From Atopsyche davidsoni (taxonomy: Eukaryota > Arthropoda > Insecta > Trichoptera > Hydrobiosidae): a stretch of DNA of 64,000 nt. A program made the position numbers and the translations under genes. Below, in pieces: positions 49,216-62,974 of the stretch. The notes beneath the pieces were generated by a model. The model was not told the DNA's origin, searched no databases, and was given only the letters and a program-made list of their open reading frames with translations. Location of the stretch: NCBI GenBank assembly GCA_022113835.1, contig JAILWY010000005.1, positions 6,590,501 to 6,654,500 of the forward strand, given 5' to 3'. Numbering within the stretch: the first letter of the stretch is position 1; each line of letters begins with the position of its first letter.

Positions 49216-51399
49216 ACGCAGAGAATGCTGAGAGAATGCAGTTACCCTGTGAGAGGAATGCACAAGTATTTCATAATGTTACAAATCATGTTTTACACAG
49301 ATTAAGCTAAATTAAATATTATTTGTCAATAATACGTTTAATATTTTAAATAAAGTACTTCAATGTTTCCATTTATTGATGACCAGTTTTGCTAACCTTA
49401 CACGTTGGCATTCTCAAATTGAGTAATACCTAATTTTATGTTTAATACTCTTGTAATATTGTTGGGTGTATTTTTGTAAATATTATAATTTTATAAAAAA
49501 AAACAATTAAAATAAATACATATTGATGCTTACAAAGAGTTTTTAGTACATCTTTCAATGTATAAGTTTTTTTATAAAGTTTTAGTAGTTTAACCAGTAT
49601 TATTGATATTAATAGTATCACTTGTAGAAAGTAGTGTAATAAATACACATTCAATTATTATAAAAACCAAAAGCTTCAAAGATAACATTGTAATTGTTGG
49701 GTAAGTAAAACGTATAACATAATAAGCAAACAAAAATGATTTATAGAATTAATAGTAACATAAATTGCGGCCAATTCATTTCTTAAAAAAAACCAATAAA
49801 TGAATAAAATCATATCTTTTATAAATGTTCAGCATGCAGATTGTAGTGTGTACGTCAAAAGAACCAATTTTCCAACCCTGATGTAAACCGTTTTCGACGC
49901 ACAATACCGAATCGACACACTTTAACAAAATAAAAGATTCAAAGCGAACAAGACCAACACAAGCGCAGGAGTAAACACAATTTGTCACGACACTTTTTAC
50001 TGGAAATTCTAAGTTTAAAGAAACCTCGTGTAACCCCATTACAACCCCTTTCGAATGATTTAGGCATTTGAGAATTCCAACAAAGCGTATTTCTAGCTAA
50101 GCGACATATTTACAAATGAAATCAATAAGTATACTTGATAATGGCTTCCGGCATTGTTAAATATTTATAAGAAAATTTCGGAAACATGCCTTTGTGTACA
50201 TATAGTGTTTTATATAAATAGCTGTGTTCTCGATATATTATTTAAATGTTGGACATACAATTATCATTAAGAAAAAAAAAAACTTAATTGTTTCCATTTT
50301 TATATCAGAATCGAACGGTATTAAACATGATTGAAAATCATAACAACAATCAGAGCAAAAGTCATTTTGTAATGAACCATTTCAAAAAATTGTTTAGCAG
50401 ATACAAATATGAATAAAGTTAATACTACTGATCAAAAAAATCTAATGAGACTGATATATAAGTACAAGTTTTTCTGCTATGATGTTTAAATATAAGCATG
50501 TAATTATTGTTTTAATATTGATAACATATCATGCATAGGACTGAGACACATGTTGTAATGTAAATAAATTGCTATTTTACATTACCTAAAATAAAATATA
50601 CCTTGTATATAAAATACTATTTGAAATTTTACGTAACCATTGATAATGTGGTGAATAAATAGAGCCTTGCAAGTATACATATCCGATCAAAATAATCTGT
50701 TTCAAAGCAACTCACACCAACGTAGCGGTATACGGATTATAATGTAGTACATAATGTTATGTATTCAGAAGTGTGTTGCAATGGCGGATGTTTCGCGATG
50801 GAGGGGTCTGCGTCGGTACCCCGGGGAGGCGGTGAAGCCTCTCGCAGGCTGTATACGTATTAGTGACCCACACTTATAGCGCTCTCTAAAATAAACCGAA
50901 CTCTACAGTTTACAATTTTTGAGAACTAACTTTTTTTTTAGAATCTCTTAAGTAATTTCCTGAATATTTTTTTTAAAAATATTCATGATTTTTATGTGTG
51001 TTGGTTAAAAATTATGATATACTTACTAAAAATATCCAGGAATATAAAAGGCTAGAATATTTTTTTTATTTTAAAGGTGTTGTATGGGATTTAAGTAATA
51101 TCAAAATATTCTGCATAAAAGCAAGTATTTTACGAATTTATTTCGCTTGTGTGTTTTAACAGCTTAACGTAACAATAATCTTTGCTATAATACAAAACCT
51201 ATAAAAATACTTTTATTTTTACTACTTACGTCATTTGTATTTTATGAATGTTAGCATACCACTAAAAGATTGTCACAAAATTGAAAATTTATTTCTAAAT
51301 AACACGTTTTGCGTACAATAGTCAAACACTTTAATAGTTATCGCTAACTTTTATGGGCATTAAAGAACGTGTCATTAAATTTAACTATTCATTCCTATT
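49216..51399. other. AT-rich stretch with an island at 50770-50880
   Basis: The island holds GCAATGGCGGATG (YY1/PHO-type core at 50781-50785) and TACCCCGGGGAGGCGG. An 87-codon minus frame (49776-50039) starts at an ATG but has no domain and no splice support. Confidence 0.4.
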
Positions 51400-51690
51400 C
51401 TTAGTACATTTACGGCGTCTTGCTCGGGTCTAGAGAATACCGCTTCGCGCTTAGAGCCCTGGCCTGCCGGGATATTCGCGGCCGTCGCTTCATCCACTCC
51501 TCCATCGCCACTTGGCTCGTTTCTTTATATACCCTGTATACATACAGTGTGCGTACGCCACTCGCTGTCTGTGTGTGCGGTTCTAGCGTTAATCCAATTA
51601 GAATGCTCGGCTGGACCGAACGAAGGCGGATAATTGCACGACTGCCGGCGTGAAATCGCCCTACAGGTGTTTTCAGACTCTTCGGAAGCC
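51400..51690. other. GC-rich island
   Basis: Dense CpG at 51420-51500 and 51600-51660. A 77-codon plus frame (51420-51653) has no start or splice support. CTACAGGTGTTTTCAG near the end contains both donor- and acceptor-like strings. Candidate regulatory element. Confidence 0.3.
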
Positions 51691-51891
51691 GGTTTTAATT
51701 TAATATTTTTTTCGCATAAATATTATTAAAGATCTTTGTTTTATTAAATGAACAATAGAATATCATTAATTTAAAAGAATTTTAGACGGTGAGTAAAATT
51801 TTTCATATCGAAGGCAAACTGCAAACGGTATTAAACAAAATATATTTTTAATTAATATTATATTTAAATATCTTTTGAAAATACCTGATAT

Positions 51892-52018
51892 AGAAGGATC
51901 CGGGGACCCACTGGACTATTTTTCTCTTAGAAAGTCATGAACACAAATTCAGCATAAATTTATGCTCAGTGAAATGGTCGCCAACCTCATCTAAAGAGAA
52001 GCACTCGATGAAGATGAA
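51892..52018 (+). repeat. Dispersed repeat family A, copy 3
   Basis: GAAGGATCCGGGGACCCACT at the start, then TGAAATGGTCGCCAACCTCA and AAGCACTCGATGAAGATGAA. Longest match with 28685-28804. Carries a local palindrome AGCATAAATTTATGCT. Confidence 0.65.
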
Positions 52019-53149
52019 ATATAAATATTTTTTTTAGCTTTTCTCAAAGACTTGATGATGATGATGCAGTGTATATTAACTAAGCTTAACTTAATAATTC
52101 ACTTTTTTTTTTTGATATGTTTTATTAATTATATGTTTTACCAGCAATGTTTAATATGCCTTTGGAAATATTAAAAAATATACAAAAGCGTTGTGTATTT
52201 CTCTCGTGATTGCAGAGCTCCTGTGAGGCAACAGGCCTCTGCAGGGCTCGGAACTCGTCTCCGCGGAGCTGGCCACACGGCACACTGTCACGGATATAAT
52301 AATTGAATGATATTGAATTGTGTGAATATACCAATCACTTTCTGGGAAAACCATTATTAGCCGTGGGAGGGGAGAGGAGGGGCCGCCGACACGAGGGGTC
52401 ATTGCACCGCTCCATCTGGCGAACAACGTTAATTTAATTTGATTTTTATATCAGATTTGTACACGAATCAGACTTGTGCGCTGACATCCAAATATCTTGC
52501 AACATTTTGCAAGCTATTTTGCTTTTTAATAATAAAACAAAATCGTTAACCAATTTATATTTTTATCAAAATCAGTATTTTATTTTAAAATTCTAAATTA
52601 TTGTATATTACGTTAGTTTAATAAGTGTAATTTATTTTTGTGATAAAAACAATACTCCGTAAGAAAGAACTTCTCTAGTTTCATTTCTCGCACATACGTC
52701 TTATATCCTGAAAAGACGACCAACGCAAATTTTTAATCAAATAAGCTTTTTGCCCCACAGTTAGTCAATTCGACTAATTGAAACATGTTTAACGTTTCTA
52801 AATCCAAACGTCATAACGTTACAGTAAAACTTAATGGGCAATTTTCATTACGACGATTTATCTACCTTAGATTAAAAATATATTCATAACATTAAAACAC
52901 TGCCATTAAATAGAAAACGTACATTTTTTTTATTTTTAGACTGGTGAGTAGAATCGGTATTCTTTTTAATGCAAAAACGACATAATTGCAAGAAATATGA
53001 ATGAAGCAAACATTCTATGCGAATTCAATGGCAAGACTGTAAGTGTTTATTATGTGTTTGGTGTTTTGTGTTTATTCATATATATTTTGATATTACAAAG
53101 CTCTTTTTTTTTGTAAAATATTTTTTTTAAAATGGTTGCATTTCAAACT
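52019..53149. other. Island at 52200-52430, then AT-rich DNA
   Basis: The island includes CTCCGCGGAG (10-bp palindrome at about 52258), GGGAGGGGAGAGGAGGGGCC and CTCCATCTGGCG. Overlapping minus frames (69 and 91 codons) lack support. Confidence 0.35.
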
Positions 53150-53475
53150 ATTCAGGTGGAATTGAGTTTGAAGTCCGCGCACAGTTTTTCAGTTTTTGTA
53201 CCAGACTCCGTCAAACTTTCTCATAACAATCGCAGCGTTATCCCATACGCGTGGTGATGTACAGAACCAAACCAAACCAAAACACCTTCTCGCCACGGTA
53301 CCTACTGCGGACAAGAACCTAATTTGATTCTAGCCATCGAAGGCCGATAGTATTCCTGGAATCGACAAAAAGCGTCAGCCGGTATTCTCGCGCTCAGTTT
53401 TACCACAGAGGACCTATGTGATCATCGCCCAGATGACAGACGGGACTACCCAATCGATCTTGATTTATTTTAACA
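53150..53475. other. GC-richer island with short tandem repeat
   Basis: ACCAA units repeated at about 53265-53281. Contains CGCGCTCAGTTTTACC (initiator-like TCAGTT) and ACCACAG (Runt-type). Candidate enhancer or promoter; no frame stands out. Confidence 0.3.
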
Positions 53476-55851
53476 TACACTTTTGGCCATTGACATCAAT
53501 ATATTCTAAATTATAGAAAATATCAAATGATTTCATTTCATATATTTTTTAAGAATTTATGTGCAAACAATCAACCGTTGATTTGGTTTAAAGTTTACGT
53601 GAAAATTATACATTTGTGAAATCGTTTTCAAAAAAATATTTTAGCTGCTTTTTGTGTGGTTTAAAAATTTAAATGAAGAAAAGTAAGTTCATAATATATT
53701 TGTAAAGCTCGGGGATTAATTTACAAAAATATTTTGAGAAGATTTGCACTTAACAATCTCATATATTGAAGAGAGTAGCATTGAATTTTCTTCATATCTG
53801 TGGATTTTGTTTTATCACTTCAGATTTCACACATGCCACGTAAATGAATGAAAACAACAATAAATGTTAAATTTTATTCCAATGTATCTAAAATATATAA
53901 TCGATCTTTTCTCGTTTGGATAGCTATAGTGTAGATAAAAGATTTGTAAATAGTGAAACACCTTCGGATGAAGAAAGGTTATTCATGTTTCAGTGACTAT
54001 CATTTAAAGCTGATCAATGATTATACATCTGAGAAATTAATTGATAGTAGAACGAGTTGGGAATAGCATCATGCATGTATTATATAAAAAAAATCAACTG
54101 AGCGTTGTAACTCTTCACAATCACTGAATATAATGAATCTAACTCACTTTCGTTTTATATTCCAGGTAAGAGTTAATTGACATAAACATATTTTTACCTT
54201 ACACATCTTATTATTGTTTTTGTTTTCATTACATATTCTTTGTTTATATTTTTTTTATATATATATCTAACAGTAATTTAACAGTACAGTTTTGCTCTTG
54301 TCTAACAGCAGACGGCTCGGTCTCGCCTTGCAGGTGAATATCTTTTATAAACACAGCCAATAAAAACACCTTTAATGCAGAGGCAAACTAAATTTAAAAA
54401 ATAATAAAAAGTTTTAATAATTACACGTAAAATTATAAAGAAAGAATTTAGTAAAGGAAATAAAGATGCCTTTTTGTATTGATTATATCATTTCAAACTT
54501 AACTCCGATATGGAATTGAATTGAATTGCTTTAGTTTGTCTTCGAAAGATGATGTTTTAGCATTCGATGATTCATAAAAAAATAGCAAACATTCATCTTG
54601 TAATTATAAAATTTAATAGCAGACTTACTCACAAATATCCTTTCCTATTGCTTATTTACTATTAAGGGTGTTCATATCTTCATTATAACTGTCTACAGTT
54701 GTAACAATCAAACGTAAGGACTTTAAGTATCATTTTTATTTATGGGAATTAGCCTTTCTGCTATGTCCGATTAAAAGGTTTATTCTTTCCCTACATCAAA
54801 TACGTACAAAAACCTCATTGATTTCATCTAAGCCTGTACTCAGTGTGACAAATTACCACTACTTATAGGAACAAAAACTCAAAAACGATTACAAATATAT
54901 TTTTAACATAAATGACACATTAGTACCGTCAAAAATATTTTTAAAACACGAAAAGATATTTAAAGGGATGATATATTTTCTTTTGTTTTGTTAATATATA
55001 TTGATTCTTCTGATACTTTTCAAACATATTTCATAACTATTCTTAACTGTAAAATTTTTATCATATCCTCTCCAAAATAAAGATACTTTGTCATTCTCTT
55101 CTGCATCATATAAAGTTATAAAAATACTGAAATATCTTGCCCAGTTCTTACCTGATCACATCCAGTGAAACATTTCATCTTCTACGTTCTTCGGTGTGTG
55201 TTAGATTAACGATTTACTTTTATGGAGCTAGTTCCTGGAAAAGCGAGAGAATTGTATAGTCAGTGTGAAGACCACTATAGAAGTCTATCGAAATGTAATA
55301 GTACGTACACGATTTTATAATGAAAGAAATTCAATCAACAATATTAGGTTCAATTACTTCATATCGTTTATCTGGAGGCTTTTTTTTAAACAAGATCATT
55401 TGTCGCTATTACGTTAGATTAGAAGTAATTAAATTTAAGCAATATTTAATAAGATTAACGATTGCTAATATTTAAACACTGGGAATAACGCTGAAACGCT
55501 GGGCATTTGACTTAATAAGGCTCCGTATTGAGAAAAACTTTTTGAATACATGTTTAATTTTTTTTGACAAACGAATAATCGAATGTAATAAATTGTCATT
55601 GTCATTTATATATAGTTAAAAAGATTTATTTAATTTAAGTAAGAAAAAATATTTTCAAAATCATAACGTTAGCATAATCTATTGTTGATGATTTTTTCAA
55701 ATAGTACAGTGGCTACCTTCATTCTTGATAAATAAGAGCCGTTTCTGTGACCAGAAGAAATAATTTGGCTTACTTAACTTCTTGTTGGTTCCATATTACT
55801 TAATATTTTTAATAAATTCCCAAATCATACATAAATTAACTAACTTATTAA
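53476..55851. other. AT-rich stretch
   Basis: Nothing recognised. Confidence 0.6.
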
Positions 55852-55926
55852 GTTCTTCCTCCCAAGTGCCTCTCCTCAGATGAGGTTGGTAACCATTTCA
55901 TTGAACATATATTTGTGATTCGGCTG
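55852..55926 (-). repeat. Dispersed repeat family A, copy 4
   Basis: Minus strand: TGAAATGGTTACCAACCTCA followed by TCTGAGGAGAGGCACTTGGG. Lies 3' of the family B copy at 56041-56128 in the same orientation. Confidence 0.6.
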
Positions 55927-56040
55927 CACTCCCGACATCCAGCCACTGTTTTTTACTCCGTATGTTAGTTTTCTCTTCTCAAAGCTTATTTTTCTTTGGA
56001 AAATTAACTGTAGTAGGCAATATATATTATTAAAAAAAAT

Positions 56041-56128
56041 ATGTCCAAAATAAGACACCTTACGTATTTATACCATCATCAGGGGTTCTCTTTCATGGCG
56101 TATTCTTTGCAAAGCTAGCTCATTTGTG
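56041..56128 (-). repeat. Dispersed repeat family B, copy 2
   Basis: Minus strand: GAGAACCCCTGATGATGGTA then TACGTAAGGTGTC, aligned with 25565-25655. The pair with family A 120 bp away suggests a single retroelement end. Confidence 0.5.
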
Positions 56129-56344
56129 ACTATTATACATTTCGCGTTTCTACTAGATTATTATTATTTCACGTATGTCTAGATTCTATAAATAACTGAG
56201 ACAACATTATATTTGGTGAATCTGAAAATGATGTTTTTATAAAAATATTATTGCACATGCTTATTACAGTCATTATTTTATATAAATGGTTATGCTATCA
56301 TTATCTGAGAATATTTATTTAAAAATATACTCTATATGGCAAAC

Positions 56345-56493
56345 AGCAGTTATGTTAGTGTAGTGATTAGAGTATTGAACTGTAAAGAGGAGAGCCGCGC
56401 GAGCCACTCGCCGAGCCGGGCAGTTTTTGCTTGGAGCCATCCTGTGCCGCTACACGCGACCTGCCGCCGGGACAGCCTACTCGCAAAGCTATC

Positions 56494-56497
<4 letters not shown>
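56345..56497 (+). mobile_element. tRNA-derived SINE-like unit 4 (Tyr-like head)
   Basis: TAGTGTAGTGATTAGAGTAT resembles a tRNA D-arm/A-box region and is followed by GAACTGTAAAG, an anticodon arm with a GTA (Tyr-type) anticodon. A GC-rich body follows, then the long TA tract, as SINEs often end in simple repeats. No clear B box. Confidence 0.35.

Positions 56498-56568
<71 letters not shown>
56498..56568. repeat. (TA)n microsatellite, about 71 bp
   Basis: The longest simple repeat in the window, uninterrupted, directly after the SINE-like unit. Confidence 0.95.
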
Positions 56569-56572
<4 letters not shown>

Positions 56573-57229
56573 TAAAATTGAAATTAACCTAAGCCAACAT
56601 TGATGGCTTTTATACAAAACAAAAATATTCATTGTATTATATACTCGTAGGCTTTGGAGGTACCTAACTGTTATTTGATAATTTTATGGTTTTTAGGATA
56701 TATAAATTCCTAATGTTTTTTTGTGCTCTGATGTTTCGATCATACATATTCTTGACGATTGTCTCAATAATGAGCCAGAAACGTCAAAGGACAGAAATCA
56801 TCAAGCAGTTCTAAACCACAAAAATCATTGAAATGTATAGTTATTAATTAAATTATCATCTTATTAGCTATGCTGTAATAGAAGCATTTTTTTTATAAAA
56901 TGTGATTTTTATAATATTAAAAAATATTTTTATCACAAACTTTCGTTTGTAATAACACATTCTTTATGACTATTTATTAAACTCATATGCTCCAATATAA
57001 TAAATAATTATATACAGTTTTAAAACTCGTGCCTAGATTATGAGTTTATAACGCCTTGTAATTCCTTTATTACGTTATTTGCAACAATATTAATATTAGT
57101 AGAGCGTATATCTATTCTATTAAAACGTACCAAAATTGATAGTTTATTATTGATTGAAATTACAACAAATGAAAATAAATTTGTTATAAAAATAAAATTT
57201 TTGATTATAGTTTTAATAAAACAGTGGAA
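56569..57229. other. AT-rich stretch
   Basis: A 73-codon minus frame (57038-57259) has no signals in support. Confidence 0.55.
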
Positions 57230-57600
57230 TTGCAAACAGGCAGTGGATAGAAATGACAAGTCAGCCGCGTACAGAATGTGAACTAAATTGGTCCTCCCCT
57301 TGCGAAGACAATCTTCCTAGAAGGCCATTACCGCAGATCTGTCGGTCGAGACAAATAATGTCGACAAATTAATGTCGATTAGCCGAGAAATGTCAGAAAT
57401 GCCCATTAGTAAGGACATGGCCTGTAGGATAATTGGACGAGTGTAGTTTACCATACGGGATCGAATTTGTGGAAATGTTTCGCGTTTTTGCCATGGAGCT
57501 AATTGTGTAATTTTATATAATAATTTAAATAAATTATGCTGCATGTCGTGGCAACATAACTGTCGGTCTCAGTCTAGATAACACATTTTCAAGAAGTATA
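57230..57600. other. GC-richer island with homeobox-type cores
   Basis: Contains ATAATGTCGACAAATTAATG and TCGATTAGCC close together, CCCATTAG and AGCTAATTGTG, i.e. several ATTA/TAAT homeodomain cores in a non-repetitive block. A candidate developmental enhancer by motif density only. Confidence 0.3.
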
Positions 57601-59295
57601 TAAAAGTGTAATAATTATATTAAGTGTGCGTGTGTACGGGCATTTACGAGTTTAATGAAAACTGGTAGACAGGTAGCGGTCTCTCCATCAGGATTCAAAC
57701 TTGCCTATTGATTGGTGCATTATAGGCTAAAATAATTATCTGTGATTGGTATAGAATACCTACATTCCAATTACACGCCTGTAATATAACCAATTTTATC
57801 ATAAGATAATTCTGACTAACTATCTGTAAATTTGCCATAAATGCAACGTTTATACGTTAAATATAGTGAAACTAAACAAACGGTAGAAAGTAAAATACTA
57901 TTATAAAAAAAATAAAAATTACCGTATTCTATTTAAAACAAATGTGTTTCATATTCATTTCTAATGACTAAATTTTTATTAGTAAATATTTTATTATTAT
58001 ATAAATTTAAAAAAATCTCTCGCACGGATTGTACTTTGCAGGTGTCTAAAGTGGTTTTATTGTCAACCCTTCTCTGAAAAGAAATTCCACCCTAAAAGAG
58101 CCTCAGCTTTTTATTGAAAATACTTACATTCAAGTTATAAAGACTTTATTCTTTTAGGGGATGTTTTACGACAGACAGCCTGTCGCCTATAGCGAAAACA
58201 CCCCTAATATAAAAAAAACCCTATATGTTAACAGGTGCCTCCGGAGCTTCCTATAAGACGACTCATTCTATGTCTATTACTCATTCTATAACTAGACACT
58301 TTGTCGGCATCTTAAATCGATTGAGATTAATTGTTACTTAAGGGTTGGAATATAGTGAGAAAGAAATCATTCATAATTTTACTAAATATTAAAAAAATAA
58401 TTCACTCATAGTTTTTTTATTTTTAAATTAAATAATTATTTATATGCTATAATATTTAAAAGTAAAAAAAAAAATATCTTATAAAATGCCATTTATTTCA
58501 CTTTATTTTTTTTTCAATTTGATTTTAATAATCGCTTTAAAATTTAAATAGCCGATATTCAATATTATTATTGTTTTATTTTTTTTACTAACATTGGAGT
58601 AAGAGATGTGCCAAACAAGTTTAATAGTCGAATTAAAGTAAATATGTTTTATTGAATAAAACAACTTCTTTTACTACGAGTATAATCCTTAAATCCTTAA
58701 ACTGTTTTTATAGAAAAACATGCCAGACATCGAGGCTCCAGATAGTTAAAAAAAACCGTTAAAACGTTTGAAGTAAGCAACATGTATATGTTTAGCGAAT
58801 CCCTTTTAAGGCAAAAAACAATGATGACTTGCAATAAAAGCATGTTTGAATGTTTTGTATTAAATACAATTTTCGGTTTGTTTTTTTTTATAGCATAGTG
58901 CTATTTTTATATGAAGAATTTAATATTAAAAACTTGTTTTGATTAATCGTTACAATATTTAATAAATCACTGCATTCTTCCCTTAATCAGTGCTGAAAAA
59001 TAAAAAGGTCACCAATTACATATATTTAGTAAGACAACAAATATGATGAGCCAATTGACTAGGAGATGTTTTGTGAGTACTTTCGTATCTCAAGGGCTTT
59101 TTAAACAAGAATATAGGTTATCGCCTAGCTGATAAGTTATTAATAGATGTTGTTTAAACATTGAGTATTTCATGCTCACAATTGTTGAACAAATTTAATC
59201 AATCAGATCCTTAGACATTAAGGTTGCTTTTGAGTTATGAAATCATCGCTTCATCCCGAGAGCGCTGCATGATAATCAATAACACATAAAGTAAT
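57601..59295. other. AT-rich stretch
   Basis: A weak B-box-like TTTGAATCCTG on the minus strand near 57690-57705 may be a relic of another tRNA-derived unit. The rest is empty. Confidence 0.5.
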
Positions 59296-59560
59296 TTATG
59301 AACCTTCTGAGATGGCTCGCGAGAGAAACAAATAGATTTCTCGTCCAAACGAAAGTATCTCGGCCTCACGGCGCGGCCCCTCTGGACTCCAGACGAATTG
59401 TCCTCTTCTGAGAAGTCGCCTATTCAGGAGTCGAACCCTGGGCTGGTGGATCAAAAGGGAATCTAGATACCGAGGCCTGCCGCGTGATAAGTGTAAGGAG
59501 CTTCGACAGGTTCCTGATGCCGAGGTATTTTTTTCGTTCGATATGTCCATCGGCAATGAT
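59296..59560 (-). mobile_element. tRNA-derived SINE-like unit 2
   Basis: Minus strand: B box GGTTCGACTCC (59427-59437, consensus) preceded by CCACCAGCCCAG. A CpG-rich body follows with CTCAGAAGAGGAC and GCCGCGCCGTGAGGCC. The A box is not clear. An 86-codon open frame here is a by-product of GC content. Confidence 0.45.
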
Positions 59561-60389
59561 TTTGTAAGACAGTAAAAAATAAAATGTATTTTAATATATA
59601 GGATGGTTGGAAAGCGTGTACAAAGAAAACTTGCAGCGTTAAATCCTTATTTAAAAAAATAAATCATATTTTATTGCATTATGTAGAAATGCTTCCATAC
59701 TATAATCGTAAGCTTTGCAATCCAATTTTTCAATATTTTAACAAAAAAAAGATCTTATTCATTACAATGACAAGATTATTTATGTACATACTTGATGTTT
59801 ATATTTATAACTTGAAAGCCTATACGTGTGATCTTCTTGCCAGTATTTATATTATTTATCTTTCATTCGAATCAAGTTCTGGCTAATCCTCAAGATCTTC
59901 ATTTACAAGAAGTATCGAATCGAGAATCATATCCTTTGAAGTATTAGGGATGTACACAATTTCGTTTTGCAAAATATTTTTACTTAAACATTTAACCACT
60001 TTTAAAAAGTTATTTACATATAGACTAAAATGTAACAGTTTCAAACAAAATTATTCACTTATTGGTAATAAAATTAAATTAAAAAAAACAAGAAGTTAAA
60101 GCATATAATTTGTGTGTGTTACTCAATATTTATAGATTATATTATTTTTTGTATAATATGAATATATTTTTATGAAAGTTGATTAAATCTAAATTCAATG
60201 ACAACCTATTATTACATCGTACCGTAAATGATTACTCGGTACTCCACGCTGAGTCTAGCAATTGATCTAGTCAGAATATCGACCGACAACAATTGAATTC
60301 GTAATCCAATAATAGTATGAACTTTTATACCTTTTGTTCGTTTCTATGGTTGAATACACCATGAGAGAACAATCTTTGTTTGTGAGTGT
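59561..60389. other. AT-rich stretch
   Basis: A 70-codon AT-rich plus frame (59674-59886) has no support. Confidence 0.55.
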
Positions 60390-60560
60390 ATTTAGCTCCA
60401 TTGCACCCTGATTCCAAGTAGAGGCTCTTCTCTGGAAGCGTCTGGAGGGTGACCTACCAAGAATCGAACCCCAGGCCGCTAGTATAAAAACCTCCATTTC
60501 CACCGCCATGGAAACACTTGCTGAAGTCATATCTTTGCAAGACATCGTCAGAAGAAGATC
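60390..60560 (-). mobile_element. tRNA-derived SINE-like unit 3
   Basis: Minus strand: A-box-like TGGCGGTGGAAATGG (60494-60508), then GGTTTTTATACTAGCGGCCT, then consensus B box GGTTCGATTCT (60460-60470). The body is CTCCAGACGCTTCCAGAGAA and onwards. Better preserved than units 1 and 2; same orientation as both. Confidence 0.55.
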
Positions 60561-62974
60561 AGGACTCGAAATTGGCAGGACGATCTGTGAAAAGTGAAAA
60601 AATCTAACCAGTGTACTTTAAACGTTATGCACAGCTCGTAATAAGTGAAAATGTATTTTTTTTTACTAATTAGAATTTACATCACTAGAATTCTAATATA
60701 AAAAGTGAAGTGCTTGTAATTTTTAAAAATATCCACGATGTGTAAAATTAAACAACCAAAACTGTTCATTGTAGTGCAGTGTTAAAAAGATAACATTATA
60801 AACGCATTTAAGAACGCTGGGGTAGAATTGACAGCTCTTTCTATGGATTTTTATGGGAAATTAGTACAATTGTAATGATTAAATTATATTACAACCAATA
60901 CTCAGTGTGAAAAAGAATCAAATATATATATTTAAATCAGTTTAAAGCTTGTAAATTTACTTCATATATGAGTAATTCGTTTTTGTAGAAGGAAAAGAAA
61001 GTATATGATATATTATATCAGAACATAATGATAAGGAAAATGGATTTATGACACGTAAATTTTTGTGGCTGAAAGATATTTCAACAATATCTAATCCTTT
61101 ACTCAATTAATTTTCATAGAAATTTAATTACCATTGATTACATTCTCAGTTGTTAGAGTACTATTCTAAAAATAGGTAAATTGTAAACGCAATGTGAAAT
61201 TTCACTATGAAGGACGGATGTGGAAAATAATTTACAAAAATTAGATGATTCATGAACCAAGCGCGTTATTTTCCGACGGGGAAACGTCTACCTCGTGTTT
61301 TCCAAAATTACAGTTTTGTTATAAACTTGTAATGTAATGGGCTCAAAATATGAATATAATTGAGTTTGGTGGGCAATCAACGTACAAAATACTAAAATAC
61401 TTTTTACTTCTTATTTAAAGTAATTTTGTTAATTATACCTAAGCTATGTTTATACCTACATCAATATGATAAATTACCTATTCAAAAAATTGTTTTCAAA
61501 ATTCAGTCAATACCTCTAAGTTAAGTTAGTCCAAAAAATAATAACGTGACACAAATATTTAATTATAGATAATAATTTAAGCCGCACTGTTTTAATAAAT
61601 ATACCGGTGCGGTTATTTAGTTTATTACACTATATTTCTTGAAAATAAACATATTTTTTATTATTTATTTGTTAACTAATTCTGAAATAGGCAAAATAAT
61701 ATAATAATACCCAAAGAATTCCTAGTAGGTAATAAATATATATAGAATTAAAGTCCTGAAATATCTCCTGATAATATTTTATATTTAAATCGGCAAGAGA
61801 AAATTGTAATAGCAAGTCAAATAAATTTAAAAAAAAAATGTAGTTTTTTATGGCGTCATAGTTAAGAAATCTAAATATTATGATATAATAGATTATATAA
61901 TATCAGAAGTTCAGTACACATCTGTAATGTTATCTAAAAATGATGTTATAAAACATTTCAATTAACGTTTCTGATCATCCGATAACATCAACACCTAACC
62001 AATCGGGCATCTACCTGTAACTTTGTACATGTATTTCTGCCATGTAGAACCAATAAATAATATACTTTGGAGACGGAAAAAAACTCAGGTACTCATTCGC
62101 TCATTCAAAATGGTTTCTTGCTGCAATAGAATAAAACATCGTAAAGATATGACGACTCTTATTACGGACCAACATTGCTTAATAATCGTATGAATAAAAA
62201 AAAAATTGATAATTTTAAATAATCAATCAAAATCAATCAATAGCATTATTAAAATAAATTTAAAAAATATATTTGCTTTTTAATATACGTAAGATCTGCA
62301 ATGTAATCTTTATTGATACATACTTGTGATAAATTTCATGTAAATAATATTCATTACAACTTAATTAAAAGTTTTATTTTAATTCATTTTCTTGCGTTTT
62401 ATACAGATAAGTCGATCATAAAGCCTTATTCATAAAGTTTCATTTTTAACTAAGTGATCATAAAGGTATCAACTAATGACAAATTCAGTTATAAATTTAA
62501 CCTAAGCATTGTTCTATACTTTGAGAATATTTTATTTTACTGTAATATAATATGTAAATAAATTAAAATCTCTTGTGATTTTGTGTAGCGTGATATTAAT
62601 TTGATTAAAAAACACTTATTGTGTTTTTTAAAACATTCGGATCAATAGTATTTACTTTGATATTGAATTAGTTTGTATAAAAAATAATTTACTAAGCTTT
62701 AACCATTTGTATGAAAATGCACTTTTCGTTGAATTAATTGATTTCCTTTTTTAATACCCATATTTATATAAATATTACATAGTGATTTTTTTTAATTAAT
62801 GAAATTCCTTTTATTTTAAAATCACTGTTTTCGGATATGTTTTTTAACTTGTAACGTTTATTGAACCCTTGGATATATCTTAGGTGAATTTTTTTAAATA
62901 TTTAAATTACAAGAAAATTCCTAATAAATTAGAGTACAAGCATAATGACATAATAAGGCCAATTAGCATTAAAC
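60561..62974. other. AT-rich stretch
   Basis: Nothing recognised. Confidence 0.6.

Noticed and set aside
51531..51550. TACCCTGTA, similar to the miR-10 start
   Set aside because: The match ends after 9 bases and no stem-loop follows; the local CCTGTATACATACAG is just a short palindrome.
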